DNA of 57,139 nt from Calditrichia bacterium (GCA_028284905.1 JANQQU010000078.1:1-57139); one strand, 5' to 3'. Counted from the first letter of the stretch, positions 33,737-42,960 are shown. Notes: generated by a model not told the origin, from the sequence alone. A program made the numbers and translations.

Positions 33737-34780
33737 TCAACCGGCGAAACGACCTATTTTACCCGGCCATTCTGTTATCGGTGTATCAGTTCGAACAATA
33801 TGCATCCCGGCATTGCTAAAATTGTCATAGGCATCAGCAGCGGCATCGGTAAAGTCAATGACTTCCGGTATTACCACCGGCGAGGCACAATCTTCCAGTA
33901 AATAGACATTTTCCAGGAAGGCTGGATTTGTTCTCTGGAAATGTTGCATTAAATCATCGCAAGTCCAGGCAACGCAATGGCTTTTTGCCTGACCGGCAAC
34001 AATTACAGCATCGTATTCCTCCAGTCGTTTCAATAGCGCCTCGTTCTTCGCCACCAGGATGTTTCCACCCCGATCTTTCGCTACTTCCGGCTGCAGTACC
34101 GAATAATTTTCGGTTAAAGGGTGGGTTCCTTTCATTTGAAAGTCAGGTTGGCTATTGCGAGCAATACTGTGAAAGAAGACCGCTTCTTCGATAATAGATA
34201 CAAGTGCATGACCAATGCCACCGAGCATGGCATGATACGGCCAGACCGTATGTGTGAATTTCCCTTTCTTCGCCAACTCCCCGGTGTAATGCCGGAGGTG
34301 GGAATTGGCATCATCGGCGGACATTTGCAAATTAGCACTAAGTGCCTCATTAAATCGCCAGCGTCCTTCGGCGATATCTTCTGCGCTGATCATTGTATAA
34401 GGCCCGGGGTGCTTACCATTTTCATCGACAAAAAAGAGACTGTGAAAAATCTGCATTACCTGATGCGTATCGAGTGTGGGAATAATTCTGGTAATTGCGC
34501 CAATATTTTTGTAGATGAACGCACTTAAGCGTTGATTATCCTCAACGGCACCGTTACCGGATCGTCCACCGACATATAATTCAAATCCCGGAATACAAAA
34601 AGTATTTTGAACATCTACCAACAACAGCCCAATTTTGAATTCATCATTTGCTGCGAATGAAATGCCATTTTGCTCGGTCCAATCGCGGGCTGAAACGGCC
34701 AGTTGCTCATATTCAACTCGCCATACTTCGCCGGCTTTTTCCGGTTTAAAATGTTCTGGAAGGGGAAAATTGTTCGCCAT
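33737..34780 (-). CDS. Nicotinamidase-like isochorismatase family hydrolase
   Basis: A cysteine hydrolase of 347 residues, longer than typical nicotinamidase (about 200). The catalytic Asp is in LLLVDVQNTF, the Cys in QAKSHCVAWT, and a metal-site region DTHQVMQIFH follows. The Lys usually seen in the triad is likely within the KFTHTVWPYH segment. The long insertion between residues 95 and 170 and a helical N-terminal extension set it apart. It probably deamidates nicotinamide to nicotinate for the pncB gene 79 bases downstream; that pairing is inference. Another isochorismatase-type amide substrate cannot be excluded. Confidence 0.8.
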   Translation of the reverse strand: MANNFPLPEHFKPEKAGEVWRVEYEQLAVSARDWTEQNGISFAANDEFKIGLLLVDVQNTFCIPGFELYVGGRSGNGAVEDNQRLSAFIYKNIGAITRIIPTLDTHQVMQIFHSLFFVDENGKHPGPYTMISAEDIAEGRWRFNEALSANLQMSADDANSHLRHYTGELAKKGKFTHTVWPYHAMLGGIGHALVSIIEEAVFFHSIARNSQPDFQMKGTHPLTENYSVLQPEVAKDRGGNILVAKNEALLKRLEEYDAVIVAGQAKSHCVAWTCDDLMQHFQRTNPAFLENVYLLEDCASPVVIPEVIDFTDAAADAYDNFSNAGMHIVRTDTPITEWPGKIGRFAG

Positions 34781-34995
34781 AATGCCTCAGGAATCTACTT
34801 TGTGTATTATTTACAATATATATTTGATAAATTTAGCTTCATAAACTGCAAAAAAAAAGCGCGGAAATAAAATCGTGCATAGAAAATTTTGAGTCGCGTT
34901 ACGAAAACCCTCAGCAATTTGCTGCAGTTTGTTTATTAGTTGCAAAAACGCTAAATTTCAGACAGCATACGAATTCTCACCGCTTGCTTGTTGGT

Positions 34996-37900
34996 ATGGA
35001 AATGAAACGGCTAACTTCAATCAAAAATTTACTGGTGAAATCCTGCCAATCCGGCATGCTGACTGTATGTACACTGTTTTTAATTTCTTCCGGTTTTGCA
35101 GATGACCTTCGCCCGCTTTTTAAAGCACCTTATGTTCCCGGCCTTCCACGTGGTATTGTCATTAAAACAATACAGCAGGATCCCACTGGCTTTTTATGGT
35201 TTGGGACGGAAACAGGGCTTTATTCGTACGATGGCTACAACACAACAACTTATCGACATAAGCCTTATGATTCCAACACTTTATCAGCAAACATTATCAG
35301 CTATGTTGCGCCTTTGGAGAATGGGACGCTATGGATTGGCTGTCTGAATTCGGTAATTAATCGATTGGATTTAACCACCGGCAGATTTAGTCATTTCCAA
35401 CATGATCCGAATGATAATTCTACGATTGATGATAATACCCTGATTTATGCAGCCCTGGGAAATTCCGGTACTGAATGGCTGGTAACAGCGAATGGGGTCA
35501 ATAAACTGGAAACAACCCTAACCGCGGCTGGTGAAACAAAAATAATTTTTAGTCACCCGGAAAACAGGTTCCATACTACCCCCTGGCGAAATATTCCCTC
35601 GGAAGTCTGGCGGCAATTATCCCCCGGGCATATATGGAATAATGATAGCAAGCTGAATATTTTTATACCATCTACAGAGGTATTCCATCAACTGGATTTT
35701 TCCGATGTTTTCCCAAATTCAAGTCAAGCGCTCCCTCCGATTCAAACCTATTTTCTCGAACCCGGGCATCATAAATTGTGGGTATTGTCCGGTCATGAAC
35801 TGGCGCAATTGGATTTTCTAACCGGCGAAATACAGCGCTGGCAACTGGATATTATTTTTCCGAGATTTAAAGGCATCACCATCTCCGTAATGCAGGTAGA
35901 TTCCCGACAGGGTGTCTGGTTAACCGCTTCCGCGACCGGGCTTTACCGATTGGATCTAAGTAATAACGAGCTACAACATTTCCGGCAGGATGACATACCG
36001 GGCGGCGTTCTAAACAGTGATCGGGTAACTAAATTATATATTGATCGCAGTCAGCAACTCTGGATTGGCAGCAATGAAGGCTTAAATCTGGTCAATCTCA
36101 ATCGCCCCGGATTTGAACATTATAAACCCTATCCAAATGCGCCCGCTAGCACCAGTGACAATCGGATTGCTGCCGTCGCCGAAGATTTAATGGGGCGAAT
36201 ATGGCTTTCAGCCAATCGCAGGATCCATCGTTTTACCCCTGAGACCAATGAGTTTGAACTGGATCTTCATCAGCAAATCTTTCCCGATTCGCTGGAAAAT
36301 GCCCTGGTAAAAACATTTCTGTTTGACCGAGTGGGCAATAGCTGGTTTGGCACATTGGGCAAACATATTTTTCAGTATAGCCCGGATGGTAACTTCCAAA
36401 TTCTGAAACTCCCCTTCCCCGGCAGGCACCTGGTTCGCTCTGCCCAGGAGTTACCGGATAGCAGCATCCTTTTTGGCGTCGACTGGGATGGCGGTGGTAT
36501 CTTCCAGTATTTTCCGGAGGAAAAAAGACTTGCCGCATATCGCCAAAAAGCGGGAAGCAGCCGCACCATTAGCAGTAATCTTATTTGGAATGCATATCAG
36601 GATAAGAAAGGTCGCCTTTGGGGTTGCACATGGGGTGGTGGGTTAAACCTCTTGATGCCTGGCGATGAAGATTTTTTTCATTATCGTAATGACCCGGAAG
36701 ACCTTGCCAGTATTAGCGATAACTTCGTCACCGGAATTACTGAAACGGAGAATGGGGTCATTTGGTTAACGACCTGGAATGGCGGCATAAACCAGCTAAT
36801 AGATACGACAGCGACCGGAGAATCGGCAAGCCCAGAAGCTTATTATTTTCAGCGATTTACCGAACAGGATGGTTTACCCAACAATGTCACTTCCGGGATT
36901 CTTGAAGATCGCAGCGAAATGCTATGGCTGTTAAATGGCAGCGGCATCAGCCGGTATCGCCCCGAACAAAAACGCTTCGACAATTACAATCTTTTAGATG
37001 GCTTGCAGAGCAATAAATTTTTTGCCGGCAGCTGTCTGGAAACCCGTGATGGGAAAATGTATTTCGGTGGCACCAATGGATTCAATGCCTTCTACCCAGA
37101 TAGCATTCAGCGAAATGTTAACGTGCCGCCTGTCGTGTTAACAGCATTTAAAGTTTTTGAGCAAGACGTCGCCCTGGATACGGTCATTACCTATAAAAAA
37201 CAGTTAATTATCCCCTATTCGGACAATTTTTTCTCTTTCGAATTCGCTGCGCTTGATTATACTCAATCGAGTGAAAACATATATCGTTACCAACTGAAGG
37301 GATTTGACAAAAAGTGGGTCAACAGCGGCAATCGTCGATTGGCAATTTATACCGATGTTCCACCGGGCAGATACGCTTTCCAGGTTGTTGGTGCGAACAA
37401 TGATGGTCTTTGGAATGAAGCAGGCACGACGCTAACATTGATTATTACCCCGCCTTTTTGGCAAACCGGCTGGGCCTATGCTATTTACCTGGTTGCTTTG
37501 GTTGGTCTATTTTTTAGCGGCAAATGGGTGGTAAAAAATTGGCGGTCGCTCATTAACCTGCGCGCGCGTCGTATTTCCCGCTATAAGCTATTGAACCTTC
37601 TCGGAAAAGGCGGAATGGGTGAAGTTTATAAAGCTATTGATACCGGCGATTCGAGTATCGTTGCAATTAAACTGCTGAGCGAAGCATTGCTGGAAGATCC
37701 GGAAAATCATCGGCGCTTTCACAATGAAGGCCGCCTGCTCGCGGGATTTTCCCATCCGAATATTGTAAAAGTACTGGAAATCGGGGAGTCCGAGAAACAA
37801 AGCTATATTGCGATGGAATATCTCAGTGGGGGCACCTTAAAAGAATTCCTTCAGGAAAACCATCCCCTTCCGGAGGCCCAGGTTCAAAACTTGCTGCTGC

Positions 37901-38370
37901 GAATTGCTGAGGGCATTGCGGAAATCCACCGGCACAATATTATTCACCGCGATATTAAGACCGGAAATATTATGCTTGATGAATCCGAAAAGATACGCAT
38001 CATGGATTTTGGTCTTTCCAAATCCTCCCTGGTAACAACAATGACTAACCTGGGCACAGTGATGGGCACGTTAGGATATGTCGCGCCGGAACAGATTACC
38101 GGCACCCGCATAGATCATCGGGTAGATATATTCTCTTTCGGGGTTACACTATATGAAATGCTGCTGAATAAACTGCCCTTCTCCGGTGAAAACGAAATGG
38201 CCCTGATTCATGCGATATTCAATTATACCCCGCCTCCGTTATCGGAATTAAGGCCGGATTTATCTTCCGACTGGCACTTTATTCTGGAAAAATGTTTAGC
38301 AAAAAATCCTGAACAGCGCTTCCAAACGAGCGAGGAAATTATTGAAGCAATCAAAGCAGTTAAACTCTAA
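34996..38370 (+). CDS. Beta-propeller (Reg_prop/Y_Y_Y) sensor fused to a Ser/Thr protein kinase
   Basis: A protein of about 1124 residues. A signal peptide (to about 35) leads into two seven-bladed propellers of Reg_prop repeats (to about 730; for example DPTGFLWFGTETGLYSYDG). A Y_Y_Y domain (about 740-820) and one membrane helix (about 825-846) follow. The cytoplasmic Hanks-type kinase (about 861-1124) has a glycine loop GKGGMGEVY, VAIK lysine, HRDIKTGN, DFG and APE motifs, all intact. The extracellular part is the same as in hybrid two-component systems of Bacteroidota, but here the output is Ser/Thr phosphorylation. The ligand is probably extracellular glycan or peptide. Start: no clear binding site; ATGs at 34996 and 35002 and a TTG at 34984 are possible. 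Confidence 0.9.
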   Translation: MEMKRLTSIKNLLVKSCQSGMLTVCTLFLISSGFADDLRPLFKAPYVPGLPRGIVIKTIQQDPTGFLWFGTETGLYSYDGYNTTTYRHKPYDSNTLSANIISYVAPLENGTLWIGCLNSVINRLDLTTGRFSHFQHDPNDNSTIDDNTLIYAALGNSGTEWLVTANGVNKLETTLTAAGETKIIFSHPENRFHTTPWRNIPSEVWRQLSPGHIWNNDSKLNIFIPSTEVFHQLDFSDVFPNSSQALPPIQTYFLEPGHHKLWVLSGHELAQLDFLTGEIQRWQLDIIFPRFKGITISVMQVDSRQGVWLTASATGLYRLDLSNNELQHFRQDDIPGGVLNSDRVTKLYIDRSQQLWIGSNEGLNLVNLNRPGFEHYKPYPNAPASTSDNRIAAVAEDLMGRIWLSANRRIHRFTPETNEFELDLHQQIFPDSLENALVKTFLFDRVGNSWFGTLGKHIFQYSPDGNFQILKLPFPGRHLVRSAQELPDSSILFGVDWDGGGIFQYFPEEKRLAAYRQKAGSSRTISSNLIWNAYQDKKGRLWGCTWGGGLNLLMPGDEDFFHYRNDPEDLASISDNFVTGITETENGVIWLTTWNGGINQLIDTTATGESASPEAYYFQRFTEQDGLPNNVTSGILEDRSEMLWLLNGSGISRYRPEQKRFDNYNLLDGLQSNKFFAGSCLETRDGKMYFGGTNGFNAFYPDSIQRNVNVPPVVLTAFKVFEQDVALDTVITYKKQLIIPYSDNFFSFEFAALDYTQSSENIYRYQLKGFDKKWVNSGNRRLAIYTDVPPGRYAFQVVGANNDGLWNEAGTTLTLIITPPFWQTGWAYAIYLVALVGLFFSGKWVVKNWRSLINLRARRISRYKLLNLLGKGGMGEVYKAIDTGDSSIVAIKLLSEALLEDPENHRRFHNEGRLLAGFSHPNIVKVLEIGESEKQSYIAMEYLSGGTLKEFLQENHPLPEAQVQNLLLRIAEGIAEIHRHNIIHRDIKTGNIMLDESEKIRIMDFGLSKSSLVTTMTNLGTVMGTLGYVAPEQITGTRIDHRVDIFSFGVTLYEMLLNKLPFSGENEMALIHAIFNYTPPPLSELRPDLSSDWHFILEKCLAKNPEQRFQTSEEIIEAIKAVKL

Positions 38371-38507
38371 CGAGATTATGTAATCTCAATGAAAAAAAGT
38401 CGAACATTTGTTAGATGCAGGTAATCACAAGTCCGAAGTGAATAATTGTTGAACTTGTTTCACATGCTTCTCAAAATATCCTACGCTTTTGGAGACCCCG
38501 CTAGATT

Positions 38508-39215
38508 ATGAGATCGAAAATATTACGCCGCCTGTTTATCGCCAAGCATCATGATTCCAAAGCATCTTTTCTTTCCGATTTCCTTTTTAAAATCAGCACA
38601 AAAAGAAATGCTGATAAGCAGTTCAAACAAATTGTTAACACGGTTGATCTATCTAAATTTCAGGCAATATGGAAAAAGCACGACAACCCGCTCCAATATA
38701 AAAAATATGGCGATATTCATTATCGGACCAAACTCAATTTGACCCATGCCCTCTACCTCAGGCTTGACCAAAAACCTCCCTTAGACATTCTTGATATCGG
38801 CTGCGGTTATGGCTACTTTTCCCTGGTAAGTAAATATTTGGGGCATAACTGTATCGGGTTTGATAAAAACGAAACGCCGTTGCATAAGGACATCTTTGAG
38901 CTCTGGGACTGCAAACACATCGGGCATCGCATCAATAAAAACCAAGTACTACCGCCATTAGAGCAACAATTTGACTTAATCACCGCTTTCCTGATCACTT
39001 TTCACCAAAACCCGGACGGCACCCTCTGGAATGCAGCGAAATGGCGCACATTTCTCCAGGCCCTAAAACCTGCCCTGAAACCGGGAGGGGAAATTTTCTT
39101 TCACTTAAATGCCCTTGATGGCCGCTATTACAGCAAAGAGGTGTTTCAATATTTTGTAAGCATAGATGCACATGTCTTTGGTTCTTATGTCTGGATAAAA
39201 GCAGAAAACATCTAG
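38508..39215 (+). CDS. Class I SAM-dependent methyltransferase
   Basis: A cytosolic protein of 235 residues. Motif I is ILDIGCGYGYFSLV near residues 92-105, followed by CIGFDKNE as the acidic loop and FDLITAFLITFH as motif IV. A basic N-terminal segment (SKILRRLFIAKHH) precedes. The substrate is unknown; such genes next to surface or glycan genes often modify small molecules or lipids. It is convergent with, and ends 1 base from, the sorting-tail protein gene. A short hairpin GAGATT-ATGT-AATCTC lies in the upstream gap near 38374. Confidence 0.8.
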   Translation: MRSKILRRLFIAKHHDSKASFLSDFLFKISTKRNADKQFKQIVNTVDLSKFQAIWKKHDNPLQYKKYGDIHYRTKLNLTHALYLRLDQKPPLDILDIGCGYGYFSLVSKYLGHNCIGFDKNETPLHKDIFELWDCKHIGHRINKNQVLPPLEQQFDLITAFLITFHQNPDGTLWNAAKWRTFLQALKPALKPGGEIFFHLNALDGRYYSKEVFQYFVSIDAHVFGSYVWIKAENI

Positions 39216-39216
39216 A

Positions 39217-40374
39217 CTAGCGCATTAATATCATCCTGCCGGTATTGGTAAAATTGTTAGCGATAATCCGATAAAAATAAATACCACCGGGAATATTACT
39301 CCCGGGATACCAATCAACCGCATGTTCTCCGGGTGAGTGCCATTCGTCCAGTAAAATTGCTACCCGCTGTCCAAGGATATTGAACACTTCCAGGCGAACA
39401 TCGCCTTCAGCAACTATGGAAAAGATGATTTTAGTTTGCGGATTAAAAGGATTCGGATAATTTTGCGATAATGTATTCTCGCTCGGGATAGCTGGTACGG
39501 CCCCCGAAATTCCCACCGGTGAATTTCCAACTACCACATTGAATGCTGCCCCTTCCGGCATCGACGCGAAGCTACCCAGGCCAGCAATTTCCCACCACCC
39601 TTCGGGATTATACTGCACACCGGAATAATAATCATATTGCACCCAACCGCTGCCATCTGACCGCCAAACGGGAGTGGAAAGAATTAAGGCATTGGGATTT
39701 CTATTGGTGCTATTATGATCCAACCGTGACGCATTTCCCAAGATATTATTCTCGTTTGCAATATGCGTAAATACATCTTCGTTTTCCCAGAAGATTACCA
39801 GATTAAAGGCCATACCTTCGACCATGTAAGCAGCATTTTGGTTAAAAATGCCCCATTTTTGTAATCCATTATGATAAAAAAGCCCCAGCGGATGCAGTGT
39901 TGCCGGCGTCTCTGCCTGGTCCAGTTGTGTTAGAAAAGCAACAACATTCGGTTGGCCATTCAGCAATGGGTGATCGATGATCGTCGTATGTTCATTCAGA
40001 TTTTCCGGAGTAACAGTATGGACGAAACTGTTCGGTCCATAATGATGGGTGAGAATATTAAATACGGTGCCAACGGAGATGCCTGTTGCTGCATCCGTTC
40101 GTATTCCCCATCGTCCAATGGATGGATAATAAACAGCTGAGAAACCCGCCGCCATCGTCCCTGTTATTGAGTGGCAAACCGGATTTAGAATTACCACAAT
40201 TCCCGACTGATCATTCGTTGACCAATGGTCAATTATTGTAACGGTGCCCCCTTCAATGATGTTTTCCTCAGAAGCGGTGTGCCGAAGCTGGATGGCATGT
40301 CCGGCAACGGCGAAATTCATCAGGAAAATAATTGCAGCAAAAATCCACTTAGATATAATCAGACTTAATTTCAT
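39217..40374 (-). CDS. Secreted repeat protein with type IX sorting tail
   Basis: A protein of 385 residues. A signal peptide (about 1-28) precedes three tandem modules of about 80 residues. Each has a H-T/A-x-x-x-x-E/N opening (LRHTASEEN, FVHTVTPEN, FTHIANENN), an internal DH/DHP or LDH turn, a PNVVA/PNALIL strand and a W-x-I ending (GRWGIR, QKWGIF, GWWEIA). This matches the repeat family that I believe is catalogued as DUF7452. The last 80 residues are a type A sorting tail (NYPNPFNP, GGIYFYRI). Function is unknown. It is convergent with the methyltransferase gene, with two bases between their stops. Confidence 0.82.
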   Translation of the reverse strand: MKLSLIISKWIFAAIIFLMNFAVAGHAIQLRHTASEENIIEGGTVTIIDHWSTNDQSGIVVILNPVCHSITGTMAAGFSAVYYPSIGRWGIRTDAATGISVGTVFNILTHHYGPNSFVHTVTPENLNEHTTIIDHPLLNGQPNVVAFLTQLDQAETPATLHPLGLFYHNGLQKWGIFNQNAAYMVEGMAFNLVIFWENEDVFTHIANENNILGNASRLDHNSTNRNPNALILSTPVWRSDGSGWVQYDYYSGVQYNPEGWWEIAGLGSFASMPEGAAFNVVVGNSPVGISGAVPAIPSENTLSQNYPNPFNPQTKIIFSIVAEGDVRLEVFNILGQRVAILLDEWHSPGEHAVDWYPGSNIPGGIYFYRIIANNFTNTGRMILMR

Positions 40375-40500
40375 TTTTTCCTCCCGGCAATTTTTAAGCG
40401 ATCTGTATTAGTGAATTGTCCGGGAAAGAAATTTTTCAGAAAAAAATGTATTTTCGGATAAAAAATTTGGAAGGCTGTTGATTTGACAGGTCTGATAAAA

Positions 40501-40530
40501 TAAAAAACGCCGCAACATAGTTACGGCGCT
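40501..40530 (-). terminator. Terminator of the tmRNA gene
   Basis: On the minus strand CGCCGTAAC-TAT-GTTGCGGCG (9 bp including one G-U pair) is followed by TTTTTTATTTTA. It begins 12 bases after the tmRNA 3' end. Confidence 0.85.
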
Positions 40531-40539
40531 TTCAAGTTG

Positions 40540-40894
40540 TGGAGACGCCGGGAATCGAACCCGGGTCCGAGAAGGAGTTTGATGGTTCATCTACATGCTT
40601 ATCCGATCGATTAGATTTAACTTATGTCAGGCAGTTCGGCTAGCCCTTCATAAGCGATTCCGGTAAATCGGATTTACACAGACCAGAAAACCATGCAAAT
40701 CGTCCTGCTAATTGCGACGTCTTTCCTTACCCCTAACAGGCCAAGTTTAAGGAAGACGAGCAGCGTAAGTTACGCTGCCAGGGAATAATTATAATCGGCA
40801 TTTAAATAAATGCTCTCACTAATTGCGGGGTAATGAGAAATCCCGGCATGCCGATCCATCCTACTTCACATCCCGTCGAGACCATTTCGTCCCC
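40540..40894 (-). ncRNA. ssrA: Transfer-messenger RNA (tmRNA)
   Basis: About 355 nt. The 5' end GGGGAC pairs with 3' GUCUCC as the acceptor stem, and the T-arm motif GGGTTCGATTCCC lies at the 3' side (40547-40570). The tag frame runs from GCC (about 40801) to TAA: residues ADYNYSLAA, ending in the LAA degradation signal. A hairpin GGCAGCGUAA-CUUACGCUGC covers the stop codon. Pseudoknot 1 (CCGGGA/CCCCG region with CUCAUUA/UAGUGAG) lies 13 nt before the resume codon. CCA is not encoded (ACA follows the stem), so it is added by the CCA enzyme. The tmRNA rescues stalled ribosomes with SmpB. Confidence 0.95.
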
Positions 40895-40912
40895 ATTTCA
40901 AAGATCAGGGCT

Positions 40913-40941
40913 AACATACAACTGAAAGTATGCTGTTGCAA
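40913..40941 (-). promoter_or_regulatory. Promoter of the tmRNA gene
   Basis: On the minus strand TTGCAA (40936-40941), a 17-base spacer and TATGTT (40913-40918). Transcription would start about 10-15 nt upstream of the mature 5' end, consistent with RNase P processing. Confidence 0.65.
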
Positions 40942-41002
40942 GCCAAACGTTCTTTACATCTATTATATAATAGAACAAGAATAAAAGTTTCCCAAAAACA
41001 AA

Positions 41003-41036
41003 AACTCCTGAAACAAGATCGCTTATTCCAGGAGTT
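41003..41036 (-). terminator. Terminator of the candidate RNA upstream of ssrA
   Basis: On the minus strand AACTCCTG and CAGGAGTT form a stem with an 18-nt loop, followed by TTTGTTTTTGGG. It ends a minus-strand transcript coming from 41244 towards ssrA. Confidence 0.7.
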
Positions 41037-41244
41037 CAAAAAAAACAGGAGTGACTCGCTATGCAGACGTCGGGGGAAAACTTCTGCTTAGCTCAACGCC
41101 ACTTCCTGTCATGGAAACTCAAGGTGGGGGGAACACCTATCAAAGAGTTTCCATTGAGTGTTCACGGTGGGATTCGAACCCATAAATATCAGCTCCCAAA
41201 CGAGCTTCCGAGACTGCTGCCAGTAGGCAGAACTTCGGAAAAGT
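41037..41244 (-). ncRNA. Candidate structured RNA with a T-arm motif (unidentified)
   Basis: Read on the minus strand, five stems occur in series. They are TTCCGA/TCGGAA (41206-41240) enclosing CTGCC/GGCAG; AGCTC/GAGCT with loop GTTTGG (41191-41206); TGGG-TTCGAAT-CCCA, a perfect tRNA T-arm (41168-41182); ATGGAAACTC/GAGTTTCCAT (41111-41154) enclosing AGGTG/CACCT; and GCAGA/TCTGC (about 41064-41088). A terminator follows. No tRNA can be closed: the 3' bases CGTGAAC have no matching 5' acceptor strand. I found no RNase P, 6S or SRP signatures. It could be a novel RNA or a decayed tRNA with long insertions; the GTTTGG loop recalls tRNA-Pro. Confidence 0.45.
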
Positions 41245-41497
41245 TAAAGCATAATTGACTACCAAGCAAACGATTTTTTCAAATAAAACAACCTTTTTCG
41301 AGGGGGAAAATTGTTTTTTGATAATTTTTGCGGTTTCAGTATATTCGTCTTTCTGTCCGCAAAGCAGGCAGCAATATTTCCAGGGAAAACAAGTGAATAA
41401 AAGGCAAAAACACTAGTATACATATAAGGTTTAATAAACCCGCCCGGTCTGCCGCAAAATATGCCGCCTGCACCGGAAACCAGCACGAGGATCGCTT

Positions 41498-42946
41498 ATG
41501 TTTGATTTTATTCTGGACTTCACCACCCAACTGGACGGTATGTTATGGGGTATTTATACCATGATTCCATTGCTAGTCGGTACTGGCATCTATCTGACCA
41601 TTAAAACACGTGGTATACAGTTTACCCATCTTGTTCGATCTATTAAACTGATTTTCTCGAAAGAAGCCCGCGAGGGTGAAGGTAAAGGGGATATCTCCCC
41701 GTTTGCAGCGTTAATGACCGCCCTCGCCGCAACCGTGGGTAATGGAAACATCGCCGGCGTGGCAACAGCGATAGCGATTGGTGGTCCCGGTGCCCCGGTC
41801 TGGATGTGGATCGCCGGATTATTCGGTATGGCAACCAAATATGCCGAGGGATTTTTAGGCGTTCATTTTCGTGAAGTTGCCCCGAACGGCACAATGGCCG
41901 GTGGTCCCATGTATTACGTTAAAAACGGCCTGAAGAATAAAAAACTCGGTAGAATTCTCGGTGCAACATTTGCAGTCTGTGGCGTTATCGCCTGTTTGAT
42001 TGGGACCGGAAATATGGCGCAGTCCAATTCGATGACGGCCTCTTTGGCCAATACCATTAATCAATGGATCAACCCGGGTACATCTGCTGCTGTCCAGGCG
42101 CCGGCCTATTACTACTACATCATCGGTGTAATTATCGCGATAATGGTTGGTATGGTCATTATCGGTGGTATCAAAAAGATCGGTGCTGTATCCGAAAAGT
42201 TGGTACCGGGCATGATCGTTTTTTACATCATTTTTGCCTTGATTGTAATTGTCACCAATGCCTCACATATTCCCGATGCGTTTGCGCTCATCTTCAAATC
42301 AGCATTTGGTTTACAACCGCTGGCGGGGGCCGTGCTTGGGCAGGTTGTCTCCAGTGGAGTAAGCCGCGGCTTGCTCTCCAACGAAGCCGGGCTGGGTTCT
42401 GCGGCGATTGCCCAGGGCGCATCTTCTTCGGAAGAACCCACCAACAACGGTTTAATCGCTATGACCGGTGTTTTCATTGATACCATCCTGGTAAATACCA
42501 TGACGACACTGACCATCGTATTAACCGGCGCTTACATCCAAACCCAGGCCTGGCAGGGGCTCGATGCAGAGAATAACATCACCAGTATTCTCGTTACCCA
42601 GCAAGCTTTCGATTCAGTATTTCCCTTCGGTATCGGGGGTGCATTAATTGCTTTCGCCTCTTTCCTGTTTGGATATACCACTTTGATCGGCTGGTCCTAC
42701 TACGGTGAAAAATGTATCGAATATCTTGGTGGCGATAAGGTGATTATGCCTTTCCGTTACACCTTTATCATTTTCCTGTTTGTTGGGGCAATTTTAACCC
42801 CGATTGCCGGCACCAGCCTGAATTACCTCAATATTGTCTGGAATCTCGGTAATATCGGGAATGCCCTAATGGCCTTTCCAAACCTGATCGGCTTGATCTT
42901 CCTGGCCGGGATGGTTGCGAAAGTTACAAAGGAACGTTTAGGCTAA
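41498..42946 (+). CDS. AGCS family sodium:alanine/glycine symporter
   Basis: An inner-membrane symporter of 482 residues with about 11 helices. The family signature GGPGAPVWMWIAGLFGMATKY, the helix GNGNIAGVATAIAIGG and LLSNEAGLGSAAIA are clear. It imports alanine or glycine with Na+. The start ATG follows GAGG by about 8 nt. No glycine riboswitch or other known aptamer is visible in the 250 bases upstream, unlike many AGCS genes. It is monocistronic, with two hairpins downstream. Confidence 0.92.
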   Translation: MFDFILDFTTQLDGMLWGIYTMIPLLVGTGIYLTIKTRGIQFTHLVRSIKLIFSKEAREGEGKGDISPFAALMTALAATVGNGNIAGVATAIAIGGPGAPVWMWIAGLFGMATKYAEGFLGVHFREVAPNGTMAGGPMYYVKNGLKNKKLGRILGATFAVCGVIACLIGTGNMAQSNSMTASLANTINQWINPGTSAAVQAPAYYYYIIGVIIAIMVGMVIIGGIKKIGAVSEKLVPGMIVFYIIFALIVIVTNASHIPDAFALIFKSAFGLQPLAGAVLGQVVSSGVSRGLLSNEAGLGSAAIAQGASSSEEPTNNGLIAMTGVFIDTILVNTMTTLTIVLTGAYIQTQAWQGLDAENNITSILVTQQAFDSVFPFGIGGALIAFASFLFGYTTLIGWSYYGEKCIEYLGGDKVIMPFRYTFIIFLFVGAILTPIAGTSLNYLNIVWNLGNIGNALMAFPNLIGLIFLAGMVAKVTKERLG

Positions 42947-42960
42947 TAACGATCTTAATG

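Noticed and set aside
41160-41244. Complete tRNA gene around the T-arm at 41168-41182
   Set aside because: The 3' acceptor-like bases CGTGAAC have no complementary 5' strand within 100 bases, the GTTTGG loop has six bases, not seven, and the upstream hairpin is too long for a D-arm.
41061-41258. Plus-strand ORF of 65 codons with HGGIRTH
   Set aside because: It is the antisense reading of the T-arm and other stems of the candidate RNA. The GGIRTH-type peptide is a well-known artefact of translating tRNA-like sequence, and there is no ribosome binding site.
41260-41497. Glycine riboswitch upstream of the AGCS symporter
   Set aside because: I looked for the conserved glycine-aptamer cores because AGCS genes often carry them, but none is present in this stretch.
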